From assembly GCF_000011185.1 (NCBI RefSeq), contig NC_002689.2, forward strand, positions 930,001 to 994,000: a stretch of DNA of 64,000 nt, read 5' to 3'. Source of the DNA: Thermoplasma volcanium GSS1 (GTDB lineage Archaea > Thermoplasmatota > Thermoplasmata > Thermoplasmatales > Thermoplasmataceae). This document shows, one piece after another, positions 1 through 9,307 of the stretch. A model generated the notes under the pieces. The model was given only the letters and a program-made list of their open reading frames with translations, made no database searches and was not told the origin of the DNA. A program made the position numbers and the translations under genes. The stretch's first letter is position 1. Each line of letters starts with the position of its first letter.

Positions 1-643
1 AAAGAGACAATCTGTTTAATGTTGAAGGCAGTCACTTAATGAAGACCCTTCTGACTTGAGAAGATATGGAAAAGGGTAAATAACCTCAAGATAATTTAAG
101 CGAACATGTAGTGATTAATAAAGCTTAAAAATTATTTGATAGTGGAATAACAAATAATAGTTGAGAGTCACTAATATCCTGACCATAGATCTCCTAAAAA
201 TGTAGATGAAAGCTAAATTAGATTAGATAATTTTCAGTGAATAATACCTGATATTGGTAAACGTCTTGGGATTAAATAAAATGCGAAAAAATGTGGTATA
301 ATGTATCTAAAAGAACAGCTCACTATATCTCATCCCAACCGTTTCAGTGGTATGTATACTGGACTGTGGGTAGTATCGCACAATTAAGCAAAATTTTTAA
401 CAGTGAAATAGACGTACTTATTTTATCGTGTAGTTGTTTATTGCACACTTTGATTAACTATTCCTTATATTGTTTCTAGTGGAAGGTCCTCTTGATTGTA
501 TATAGACTTTACAGACAAATAAGAAATAATATTTATTTTTTAGAGTTATATTGAGATCTCTTATTATGAGAAAAATTCAGAAAGAGTTTCATATTAATAG
601 CCAAGGCAAATAATTTTTAAACTACATTCATTATTTCGTATCT
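1..643. other. Non-coding stretch before first gene
   Basis: I see no convincing gene here. Every frame is broken by frequent stops, and the AT-rich, gene-poor texture resembles the decayed-transposon stretches further on, although I could not align it to any of them. The last 30 bases hold the promoter of the next gene: a TATA-like run at about 614-621 lies about 26 bases before the ATG at 644, the spacing expected for a leaderless archaeal transcript. Confidence 0.5.
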
Positions 644-2389
644 ATGGATGCACGCGAGGCTTATTCTCTAAAACTAATGTCACAGCCAACCATATATGAT
701 AAAAAGGCCTATTTCACGCTTACTTGGATAGATGGATCGGAATACAGATCGTCAATTTACTCGTTTGATGGCAAAAATTCAGAACGGATGACGTTCGGTG
801 GCAGAGAATCTTCCCCTAAATTCATAAATGACGATCTGTACTACATAAGGTCGGATGAGAATACAGACCACCTAATGGTTTTGCGGAGATATTCTGAACC
901 TACCGAAATCTTCAGCTATCATAAAATATTAAAGTATGTCCCTTATTTGGATGGGATAATAGCAATAGTCGAGGATGACCCTGGAAAAAGCACTATGTTC
1001 ATTACCGATAGACTAAAATATAGATTCGATACAAGAGGACTCATTTGGAAAAAACGGAAGCTTGTATATTTCGATGGTACTTTTCATGATTTAGTTAGTG
1101 GAAATTTCGACGTGACCGATATAGAAACCGAGGGGAAGCGAATAATATTTTCTTCTACGCAAACAGATGATGATACCGGACTCGAAGACGTTTACGTTCT
1201 TCAGGACGGAAAGATAGAAAAGTTAACTGAAGGCCAGGGCTCCATTTCGGCTGTATCCATAGGGGATGGAAAGATAGCATATGCAGGTCATAGAAAAGGT
1301 TTATGGCCACCTGCTGTTTCAAATCTCATGTTCCCCGAGGAAGGCAAGGAGATACCAATTGGAAAAGGCATAGGCAATATCTTGTTGGATCATTTTGTAG
1401 AACCCCCAGTGAAGCTAAAATACTCAAAGAGGTTTTATACGATCGCCCTGGATGGGGGGAAAAGTGCAATTTATTCCTATACAAATGCAGTTAAAAAGGA
1501 AACAGACATTGAAGGGACGATAGTCGACTTTGACGTTTCTGAAAACGAAATGGCCTATATTTATACAAATTTTGAAAAACCATCAATTCTTAGTTTTCGA
1601 GGAGGCGAATTTGATCCTAACAATGTTAAAGGCATAACCGCTGATAAAAATGAAGTTGACGGACTTGATTATTGGTCAATAATAACAGATAAAAATAATC
1701 CGACGATACTCTTTGTGCACGGTGGGCCTCACGCCAGTTATGGGAATGCATACTACATAGAATTTAACTACCTGGCCAGCAATGGCTTCAACGTTATATT
1801 CGGAAATCCACATGGAAGTGGCGGTTATGGTGAAGATTTCGCTGCCTCTGTAATTGGAGATTGGGGTGGCAAGGATTACGAGGAACTTATATCATTTGTC
1901 AGAGATGCTAAGGATAAATATGGCCTATTCGACAATTTCCACGTTACCGGAGGTTCTTATGGCGGTTATATGACAAATCATATTGTAACTAAAACGGATT
2001 TATTTAGATCTGCCGTTTCGGAGAGAAGCATATCGAATTTTTTGAGCATGTGCGGTACTAGCGATATAGGGTTTTGGTTCAATGCCATAGAAAATGCCGT
2101 TAAGGATCCTTGGATATCTGAAAATCAAATTACACTGATGAAAATGTCACCAATTTATCACGTAAAGAGAGTTAAAACGCCAATATTGTTTATACACGGA
2201 GAGAACGATTCCAGATGTCCTATAGAACAGGCCGAACAATTTTACACGGCTTTGAAGATAAACGGAGTGGAAACAAAACTTGTCAGAAGTATCGGTGATT
2301 CACATGAACATGCCCGAAAAGGAAACCCAGAGAACATGAGAAAGAGGCTAGAACTCAAACTTGAATGGTTCAAATCACATTCTAAATAG
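644..2389 (+). CDS. S9 family (acylaminoacyl-peptidase type) serine peptidase
   Basis: A 581-residue protein with the prolyl-oligopeptidase (S9) layout: an N-terminal half rich in short repeated strands, as expected for a beta-propeller, then an alpha/beta-hydrolase domain from about residue 340. The nucleophile motif GGSYGGYM puts the catalytic serine at 438. Asp522 (GENDSRCP) and His554 (GDSHEHAR) complete a plausible triad. The family removes acylated or free N-terminal residues from short peptides in the cytoplasm. The length fits S9C enzymes. The start is chosen because ATG 644 lies about 26 bases after a TATA box. It is not in an operon; a decayed insertion sequence follows. A second S9 peptidase starts at 33693. 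Family assignment is firm, substrate is not. Confidence 0.9.
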   Translation: MDAREAYSLKLMSQPTIYDKKAYFTLTWIDGSEYRSSIYSFDGKNSERMTFGGRESSPKFINDDLYYIRSDENTDHLMVLRRYSEPTEIFSYHKILKYVPYLDGIIAIVEDDPGKSTMFITDRLKYRFDTRGLIWKKRKLVYFDGTFHDLVSGNFDVTDIETEGKRIIFSSTQTDDDTGLEDVYVLQDGKIEKLTEGQGSISAVSIGDGKIAYAGHRKGLWPPAVSNLMFPEEGKEIPIGKGIGNILLDHFVEPPVKLKYSKRFYTIALDGGKSAIYSYTNAVKKETDIEGTIVDFDVSENEMAYIYTNFEKPSILSFRGGEFDPNNVKGITADKNEVDGLDYWSIITDKNNPTILFVHGGPHASYGNAYYIEFNYLASNGFNVIFGNPHGSGGYGEDFAASVIGDWGGKDYEELISFVRDAKDKYGLFDNFHVTGGSYGGYMTNHIVTKTDLFRSAVSERSISNFLSMCGTSDIGFWFNAIENAVKDPWISENQITLMKMSPIYHVKRVKTPILFIHGENDSRCPIEQAEQFYTALKINGVETKLVRSIGDSHEHARKGNPENMRKRLELKLEWFKSHSK

Positions 2390-2449
2390 TTTAGTATTAC
2401 ACGATCATCTTAATACTAAATTTACTATTAAGTACCTTTTTCTAACGTA

Positions 2450-3560
2450 GTGTCCCAAATCTTGTGTATTTACAAAGGATATCTCCTCTAGAGCATCTTA
2501 ATTTCTCATATATGCATTTATAGTATTCCCTTAATGGCCTTCGATGATCTTTCATTTATTTCTATAGAACGAAGATAGATTATCCTCATCGTACTCTTCT
2601 GAAGGCAATGAACCAGAGATCTTTATTCTCCTACTTATCTTATGTTCGTTAATTCGATGAGATTAGTAGAATGTATCGATCTCCTTATTTATTAGACCAA
2701 TAGTATTTTAGGAGTGAGTTTAAGTTCTTCTCCATATTGTATATTATTTCTCATTATTTGAGTAACATTTGTTTTTAGTTCCCTGGATATGTTCAATGCC
2801 TCTTTTAGTTTGTGATAGGAATCGATATGATCACGATCATAAAATCTTATATTTGATACTTCTTCGATATATTCCTATATTACGTATCGGCTATGAACAA
2901 AGTAGGCCCTTACATACCTCTGTTATAGAGATCAATAAGTACATTCCTGTAGGCGATGCGTTTCTCAACAGGATTCATGTAAAATTGTAGGATTTTTAAT
3001 TGTCCGTTATATCGTATCACCATTGCAAATATTACATGTCCGTTTGTACTGTATCCCTTCTCAATGAAAAGAACATTGTATCTATGAATACTGTACGTAC
3101 TTATACGATTTCCGTTGTAAACATCCCTCTATCTCCAGAGTTGTTATGACTGTTATTCGTGATGTTATTGATTTGCTGTATCTATTGTGAAATAATTATT
3201 CTAGGATATCAGCAATCTTCCCTGTTGGCATATCCTTTGTAGACATTGGTATTATTCTGTCCATAACAATATTCAATTGATACTTATCAAACAAAGCAGT
3301 ATAGAATTAATTTTTACAATCCGTACGCACATGTATCATCGATCCTTCCATACCTTGCTCCAAAATACATCTCGTAAGAACCGTTTCTTTGCACTCCTTT
3401 TTGTTCAATGAATTTAGGGAAATAACCGTTTAGAGATTACGTGAATTATTTTAGAGCCGATCTAACATCTCATATGTCTCTTTATCCAGTTCTTCCACTA
3501 TATCTTGCTTCCTCTTGGAAAAGGTATTTTTTTATGAAATTTTTATCATTATCGTACTAG
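2450..3560 (-). pseudogene. Decayed IS256-type (mutator) transposase, nearly full span
   Basis: Read on the minus strand across several frameshifts and stops, this stretch gives the order of an IS256-family transposase. Near 3490-3530 is an N-terminal piece (KRKQDIVEELDKETYEM). Near 3180-3260 are KIADILE and LFHNRYSKSI, and near 3070 MFFSLRRDTVQ, the region around the first catalytic aspartate. Near 2960-3010 are FYMNPVEKRIAYRN and LIDLYNRG. Near 2580-2680 is a C-terminal piece matching the TNLIER...RRIK...G..PSEES pattern. All sections are present, so a whole element once sat here; nothing can be translated as one protein. I could not define the terminal inverted repeats. Confidence 0.75.
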
Positions 3561-3645
3561 AATCACACAAAATTTGGATACTATCCCATTTCTGTGACTG
3601 GTCAGATCAAAAGCTTTATAACTTGCGAATATACACGTTTCCATT

Positions 3646-4671
3646 ATGATTAACTTTATTAATATTAACCCAGTTTATTCTGGGATATATAAAATAACAA
3701 GATCCTATTACGAATCACTTGAAGATAAAAATATAGAAGCTAAATGGATAAACATCAGATTCGACGCAAGACATAATTTTAGTGAATTTATTAATCCACC
3801 TCTATACCATTTTACTCAACTAGTAGGAAACGGATACTTTCTTAATCAACTGGTAAACAGGTTTCTGAAGCTGAACACTGGAAATATTTTTTCAATTTTA
3901 ACATCTCCAGATATATATGTTAGCAATGTAAAAAATGTTCTATACGTTATTCATGATTTCTTCCCAGTCGATGACGAGCTCTCGGAGGAAAGAACTGAGA
4001 AAGTAAGGATTATTGATAAAATAGGAACTAAGAATGTTTTTAATTATATATTAAGGAACGACATCCCTGTTATAACGCCATCCATTTTCGTTGCTAATAT
4101 CGCAAGGAATAAAGGATATAACGTTATCACTCCACTTTATTATAAAAAAAGGATGTCAGAAATAAAAAGGGTAAGAGAGACGGTGAAAACAATATTATCT
4201 ATTGGAAGTAACGATCAAAGAAAAAGACCTGATTTGGTAATTGATTTTCTCAATTCGCTTCCTGCCGAATACACATTCATAAGAGTTGGTGGCGATCTCT
4301 CAACGCTGCATGGAAAGGAAATAAAACCAAAATGCAAATTTGAATACTACCATAATTTAAGCGAAGATCAACTCGATGCTTTATATAATAGGGCTGACAT
4401 ATTATTTTTCCCCTCTGAGAAAGAAGGGCTTGGTTTGCCGATTATAGAGGCATTAATTCATCGTATTCCAGTACTTATTAATTCAAAGCTTGAAACAGCG
4501 AAAGAACTAGACTACGGGATGGGGACTTTTATATATTTCGAGGATGTAAATGATATAGATCTAGAAACGGTTTATGATAAGAGACCGGATTTCGATGGAT
4601 GGTACAAAAAATATTCAGAAATCAGCGAAGGTCAACTTAATAATTTGGTAGATTTTATAAAAGGAAGGTAG
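3646..4671 (+). CDS. GT4-family glycosyltransferase
   Basis: A 341-residue GT-B fold glycosyltransferase. The C-terminal half shows the GT4 nucleotide-sugar signature: ILSIGSNDQRKRPDLVIDFL, then FFPSEKEGLGLPIIEALIHR with the paired glutamates that contact the sugar nucleotide. The N-terminal half (MINFININPVYSGIYKIT) fits an acceptor-binding domain. It probably adds a hexose to a surface glycan, lipoglycan or glycoprotein at the cytoplasmic face of the membrane; donor and acceptor are unknown. A TATA-like run at about 3612-3620 lies 29 bases before the ATG. Transposase remnants flank it on both sides, so it belongs to a decayed glycan island. Confidence 0.85.
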   Translation: MINFININPVYSGIYKITRSYYESLEDKNIEAKWINIRFDARHNFSEFINPPLYHFTQLVGNGYFLNQLVNRFLKLNTGNIFSILTSPDIYVSNVKNVLYVIHDFFPVDDELSEERTEKVRIIDKIGTKNVFNYILRNDIPVITPSIFVANIARNKGYNVITPLYYKKRMSEIKRVRETVKTILSIGSNDQRKRPDLVIDFLNSLPAEYTFIRVGGDLSTLHGKEIKPKCKFEYYHNLSEDQLDALYNRADILFFPSEKEGLGLPIIEALIHRIPVLINSKLETAKELDYGMGTFIYFEDVNDIDLETVYDKRPDFDGWYKKYSEISEGQLNNLVDFIKGR

Positions 4672-4679
4672 GAATAATG

Positions 4680-5150
4680 CAATACCTTCTTTAAAAAGTA
4701 TATGCTGTTATTCGTACATGTTTCGTCTTCCAATACGCGCTTTATGATCTGTATAATCAAATGTTGCTTTTTCTTAGGGATACGTTTCATTACATTCCTC
4801 ATGAAGTGTAGATGGCAGTATTGTCGATATATAAAAAACATCTCGATGATATTTCCGAGCAATTAGATAATTAATTACATTTCGTGTATATATGTATTAT
4901 AGGTATTATTCCAGGATTATATAATCCAAAGCTTTCTCTTTTCTTCAATATATCCAGAATCCATTTGTTTCGAAAAACGAACATATCTGATATTCGTTTT
5001 ATCCGGTTTTTCTTTAACTGCATTGAGCTTTATTTTTCGGTATCCTTTTCGATAAGATCTTTCTTTTCGTTGGGTCAGGAACGTACTTATGCTTCCTTCG
5101 CTATTTTCAATTTCTCTGCACATTCGCTCACCTAAATTTCCAAACATTGC
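4680..5150 (-). pseudogene. IS256-type transposase fragment
   Basis: Two minus-strand fragments in different frames. The fragment from about 4862 contains CHLHFMRNVMKRIPKKK, the segment of IS256/mutator transposases that follows the second catalytic aspartate. The fragment from about 5147 contains ERSYRKGYRKIKLNAVKEK, which resembles the N-terminal GYR..RKL region of the same family. The middle and the C-terminus are missing. It lies directly against the 3' end of the GT4 gene. The sequence does not look like a simple continuation of the remnant at 2450-3560, so it is probably a separate insertion. Confidence 0.65.
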
Positions 5151-5208
5151 TGGGCCTTTTCGATTTTACAACAGAATCTGTATACTATCAATTTGATGCA
5201 CTTAAGAT

Positions 5209-6231
5209 CTATATGTTAAGTAATTTAATCATAACCGTTTTAAACGGGGTGTTACAAAGATTAAATATTGTCAGATATAGGTATATGAATACCGTATATA
5301 GTTTGACCCATTTTCTTCTCCTTAAATTAAAAATATTAGGCTTAATTTTTTTGCTCTTTAGTATATAGATGAGCATTGAACGTTTAACTTCCGACTTAGC
5401 ATAGGATTTACATGAGTAGAAATTTAGAAAAAGACATTCCATGTTATATCTAAAGTTTATGAGCTCCTTCAAAAATTTATTTTCGAAGATTTGTAACATA
5501 AAAAAAGAAGCTTCGCAATATCCTTTAAGAATGTTTGCTTTCAACAACGCGTATTGTTGGGTATCAATTTTGTCATTTATCCTTATTCCCATATTGCTTG
5601 CACTTGCATGATATCTATAATACGTTAAGAAGGCTTTATCTACATAAATGTATGTGCTTTCATTCAATGCACAAAATAACATGAAGTCGTCCAGATGGGT
5701 TATTAAGCTACTTAAATTATCAGCATACTTGGCATAATACGACCTTCTTATTGAGATAGAGCTCATATTAAATAACATCGGATTTATGTCAAGCGGACTC
5801 TTTCGTACTTCTGTAGAATTCAACTTTCTTTCGTTTAACACGCCGTTTTTCCTTATTTCCTTACCATTTTCATCTATGATTATTTGGTTATTGTGGTAAT
5901 ATACTATATCTGGGTTTTCTCTAAATTTTCTATATACAGTTTCCAGCTTCTGTCGATCGAACATATCATCGTCTTCCAAAAATGATACTATCTCACCCTC
6001 TGACGCCTTGAGTGCTTCAGATATTTTTCCGCCCAGTGATTTATTCTCGCTTATTATTCCTTTAATATTATTTTCTTTAATGAAATTATCTATCGTATCC
6101 TCCTGAAAATTTTTGATAACTATAATTTCATAATATTTTCTGTCTAATGTTTGATTCAATGCACTTTTTATAGCATCCAACAAAAATTCCTTTCTATTGT
6201 AGGCTGTTATAATGACTGAAATATACTTCAT
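5209..6231 (-). CDS. GT2-family glycosyltransferase
   Basis: A 340-residue GT-A fold glycosyltransferase. It opens with the family signature ISVIITAYNRKEFLLDAIKS, followed by IIVIKNF and the DXD-type metal site FLEDDDMF at about residues 86-93. The C-terminal 120 residues are lysine-rich and without clear motifs. It is a clear paralogue of the GT2 encoded at 22290-23267: the two share I.IKNF, the EDDDMF/DDDDMF site, IVYYHN, IDE.G and YR.H motifs in the same order. Its role is probably sugar transfer in a surface glycan pathway; specificity is unknown. A TATA-like run at about 6251-6260 precedes the start by about 25 bases. Remnants of transposases lie on both sides. Confidence 0.85.
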   Translation of the reverse strand: MKYISVIITAYNRKEFLLDAIKSALNQTLDRKYYEIIVIKNFQEDTIDNFIKENNIKGIISENKSLGGKISEALKASEGEIVSFLEDDDMFDRQKLETVYRKFRENPDIVYYHNNQIIIDENGKEIRKNGVLNERKLNSTEVRKSPLDINPMLFNMSSISIRRSYYAKYADNLSSLITHLDDFMLFCALNESTYIYVDKAFLTYYRYHASASNMGIRINDKIDTQQYALLKANILKGYCEASFFMLQIFENKFLKELINFRYNMECLFLNFYSCKSYAKSEVKRSMLIYILKSKKIKPNIFNLRRRKWVKLYTVFIYLYLTIFNLCNTPFKTVMIKLLNI

Positions 6232-6419
6232 GCTGGATGAATATGGAACAAGTGTTTATTACTTTTTTTAGATTAATAAATAGACATTAAAAACTTAGTA
6301 TACAAAACTTTCAAAAGTTACAGATTGTGGTGTAATTTCCCAGTTATGCGTTAATAAATACTATCTCCTTTAAAGCATTTCTATGATCTAATCCCTACAT
6401 CCATACAATCATATTAGTA

Positions 6420-6700
6420 CTGAGAGTTTAACCTTTGTTCATTTTGGTCCATCTAATGTATATTACTTCCATAGCACCATCATCTGGAGGTAAATAATTC
6501 ATTGATCTTTATTCTATTTCCTATCTTATAGTTTATTTCAGCAGGTTGTCGAACTTATTGATCTTACTATTATTTCTAGATAATAGTTTTTTGAAGGTAC
6601 ATTCAAGTTTTTCTCAATACTGTACACAATTCCGTCTTATCTACGTACTATTTTTTTGAATACACTAAATATCTTCAAGAATTCCATTTATAGAAATAAT
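6420..6700 (-). pseudogene. IS256-type transposase C-terminal remnant
   Basis: On the minus strand this reads as the C-terminal end of an IS256-type transposase, with stops. Near 6440-6510 it gives YLPPDDGAMEVIYIRW, matching the family's P.EE(S/A)..K.IYLR pattern, preceded by NLLK*TIR*EIE, matching NLIER.N.EIRRR. The plus-strand DNA at 6460-6660 also resembles 2560-2760 base by base, so this is a second, independently worn copy of the same type of element. The rest, up to about 7000, holds nothing recognisable. Confidence 0.65.
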
Positions 6701-7009
6701 AACGTGTATTTGGGGATCGAAGTCTACACGCCCATTATCCAGAACACAAATATTCTATCTGAAATGCCAGGACTAAGGCAGAATAGAGATCTTATGTATG
6801 TGATCTGTGCCATAGTACCTAGATTAAATGCCCATATTTGAATAATATCTACAAACAAATGTTAAGTATGAAATCAAATGCAAAGATCACATATGATATA
6901 GAAAGTGCATTAGCTTCGAATACCTTAACTCCATCATTAAATAAGGGTTTGGGTATTATGGGAAGTTAGGGGACTTAAGCCCATATCAAATAAGTTTTTC
7001 TTCAAGTAC

Positions 7010-7495
7010 ATGTATCGAATAAGAATTATAAAGCTAGCATTAATGAACTATAAAAAGGCAAAACAATCGCTTGAACATCCAATCGAAGGTACGATAAAGA
7101 TCGCTTTTGGAAAAATTCCATTCAAGGTTAAGTACAAAGATGGTCACGTCTTCGAGAATTATGACCCCTTCAAATTTTACGATATTAGATCAGCTCCACA
7201 AAAGGATTTCGTATACTTCTTCAAAGGAAAGAAGATCCTGATAAAACACGCAGAAAGGGGAGAAGCAGAAGAAATCTTTGTTCACAATTCGTAAAAATGG
7301 CTTCCAGTGGAGGGTAGGAAAGTTTTAGACATCGGAGCCAACATAGGAGATTCAGCTATTTATTTCGCATTAAAAGGAGCAGCACATGTTTACGCGTTTG
7401 AGGTAGTTCCATCCACATCTGAGATATGTAAAGAAAATGTTAGGCTTAATAATTTAGATGGAAAAATTACTGTTTTTAATTATGGATTAACATAA
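7010..7495 (+). pseudogene. FkbM-type methyltransferase, interrupted and truncated
   Basis: An N-terminal region (from MYRIRIIKLALMNYKK) runs to a TAA at 7292-7294 and then continues in the same frame without any further change into KWLPVEGRKVLDIGANIGDS, the S-adenosylmethionine-binding motif I of FkbM-family methyltransferases, and on to HVYAFEVVP. A stop after NYGLT at 7493-7495 ends the frame at about 160 codons, while family members usually run to 230-300. So there are two lesions: one in-frame nonsense codon, easily derived from a tyrosine codon, and loss of the C-terminal half. It was probably a glycan-modifying enzyme of this island. A GTG at 7307 could start a remnant, but that would lack a useful C-terminus. 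Confidence 0.8.
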
Positions 7496-7733
7496 GGAAG
7501 TTTGAGGTCTATGGATATCAACTCTATCTAATTACGTAATATTCAATACTTTTTGTGTTCCGAATGCTGTGCCCTAATAATGAAATGAACGGCATAATTC
7601 ATAACTGTATCAACAAAGTAAATTCATCTGGCATAGTTTTCCATTATGCACTCTATATAGAAACAAGAATTATTTATCTGTTTATTCCTTTATTTAGTTC
7701 GAAAAACTATTCTAAGCACACACCCTCAAGGTT

Positions 7734-9251
7734 ATGATGAGGCCAACCGTATTTTCAAGCAAGGCTGTTATATCAAGTTCATCCCTGAGCGCTTCATTGG
7801 CTGGCGCAAAAATAATTGAAAAAGGGGGCAATATATTTGATGCAGCTATTGCAGTCAGTTCTGTATTGTCCGTTACTCAGAACAACTTATGCGGATTAGG
7901 AGGGGATGCCTTTGCCCTGGTTAGATACAATGGAAGAGTTAAAGGATACAACGGCAGTGGGAAATCTTCAAGAAATGTGAATAGGGGATTATATTTTGAA
8001 CTAGGGTACAGCAGGATACCTGAAAGGGGCATTTATTCCGCAATTACTGTACCTGGCTTGGTTGATCTATGGAATTCCTTATATTTAGAGTACGCAACGA
8101 TGAGGTTTTCTGATCTTATTTCTGATGCAATAAAATATGCGGAAACCGGGTTTTACATAACAAGACATTATGAAGAATCTCTAATTGCTTCTTCGCCTAT
8201 TCTTGGTCAATATAACTGGTCCAATCAATTCATGCCATATGGAAAAATACCAGCTGAAGGTGATCTATTTATACAAAAAGATCTTGCAGGTACGCTGAGA
8301 GAAATCGCAGAGGAAGGCCCCAGATCATTTTACGACGGCTACCTTTCAGATATAATATTCAAGGCTATGGAAAAAACAAATTTATTAATTGATTCTAAAG
8401 ATCTATCCGATCACAAAACACTAGCTGCGAATCCAGTAAAGAGCACCTATATGGACTATGATGTATTCGAGACTGCACCAAACAGCCAAGGTGCTACAGT
8501 AAACTACTGGCTGGCTCTACTTGAACAAAAAATACAAAATAAAATACCTAGACCAGTGGATATAGTTGAGAGTGGCTTGGAAGCATACCGATGGCGTTCT
8601 ATGTTCATTGGTGATCCAGAGAGAATGCCATTTAATGGCGATCTTCTAAGCAAAGGTGCGGGCCCATATTATAATAATCCTAGAGTTCCTGAAGACAAGG
8701 GGGATACTACCTACTTTTCGATTTCCGACGCAAATGGCAATTCTATATCGATGATACAGAGCAACTACATGGGCTTCGGTTCCGGAATAATACCGGAAGG
8801 CACGGGCTTCGTGCTTCAGAACAGGGGGTCCTACTTCACGCTTGACGACAAACACCACAACTCTTTGGAACCTAGGAAACGTACGTTCCATACATTAGCA
8901 GCTTGCATAATAGAAAAGGATGGCGAATTAGTTTACTCTTTAGGAACTATGGGCGGGGATATACAGCCACAGGTTCAGGTACAGATCATAACTGGTCTCA
9001 TCAATCAAGACCTAATGCCACAGGAAGCCATTGAGAGACCGAGGTGGGCGTTCCCAGCAACAATATACGAACAGCCATCGGTGCTAAACGTAGAAGATAC
9101 TTCCCTAATAAATGAAAATGAGACAAGGCTCAGGATTAACCCGATGAAATACTCTTCATCGTTTGGAACAGCACAGGTTACAGCACTACTTAATGGAAGA
9201 GTAGCTGGTGGTTCCGATCCAAGAGGAGATGGGTTTTCGATCCCTGTTTAA
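7734..9251 (+). CDS. ggt: Gamma-glutamyltranspeptidase
   Basis: A 505-residue Ntn-hydrolase that hydrolyses or transfers gamma-glutamyl groups, for example from glutathione-like or polyglutamyl compounds. The N-terminal region has the family patterns GG.IFDAAIA and GLGGDAF. The autoprocessing site is GDTTYFSISD, so Thr325 would become the new N-terminus and nucleophile of the small subunit. Later motifs are SYFTLDD and MGGDIQPQVQVQ. I see no signal peptide, so it is probably cytoplasmic, unlike many bacterial homologues. Tandem ATGs at 7734 and 7737 follow AAGGTT; the second has the better spacing. It stands alone, 56 bases before the transporter gene. Family assignment is firm; the true substrate is open. 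Confidence 0.9.
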   Translation: MMRPTVFSSKAVISSSSLSASLAGAKIIEKGGNIFDAAIAVSSVLSVTQNNLCGLGGDAFALVRYNGRVKGYNGSGKSSRNVNRGLYFELGYSRIPERGIYSAITVPGLVDLWNSLYLEYATMRFSDLISDAIKYAETGFYITRHYEESLIASSPILGQYNWSNQFMPYGKIPAEGDLFIQKDLAGTLREIAEEGPRSFYDGYLSDIIFKAMEKTNLLIDSKDLSDHKTLAANPVKSTYMDYDVFETAPNSQGATVNYWLALLEQKIQNKIPRPVDIVESGLEAYRWRSMFIGDPERMPFNGDLLSKGAGPYYNNPRVPEDKGDTTYFSISDANGNSISMIQSNYMGFGSGIIPEGTGFVLQNRGSYFTLDDKHHNSLEPRKRTFHTLAACIIEKDGELVYSLGTMGGDIQPQVQVQIITGLINQDLMPQEAIERPRWAFPATIYEQPSVLNVEDTSLINENETRLRINPMKYSSSFGTAQVTALLNGRVAGGSDPRGDGFSIPV

Positions 9252-9307
9252 TTAACAATATATAGAAAAACGTCAAATTAAAATATATATCTTATATTCG
9301 ACATTGT

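Noticed and set aside
291-479. 62-codon plus-strand open frame near the left end
   Set aside because: No ribosome binding site or TATA at proper distance, no recognisable motif, low-complexity sequence; probably random.
2769-2990. 73-codon plus-strand frame
   Set aside because: It lies opposite the IS256-type transposase remnant, whose family motifs are on the minus strand.
8646-8891. 81-codon minus-strand frame inside ggt
   Set aside because: Antisense to a well-supported gene with catalytic motifs; no own signals.
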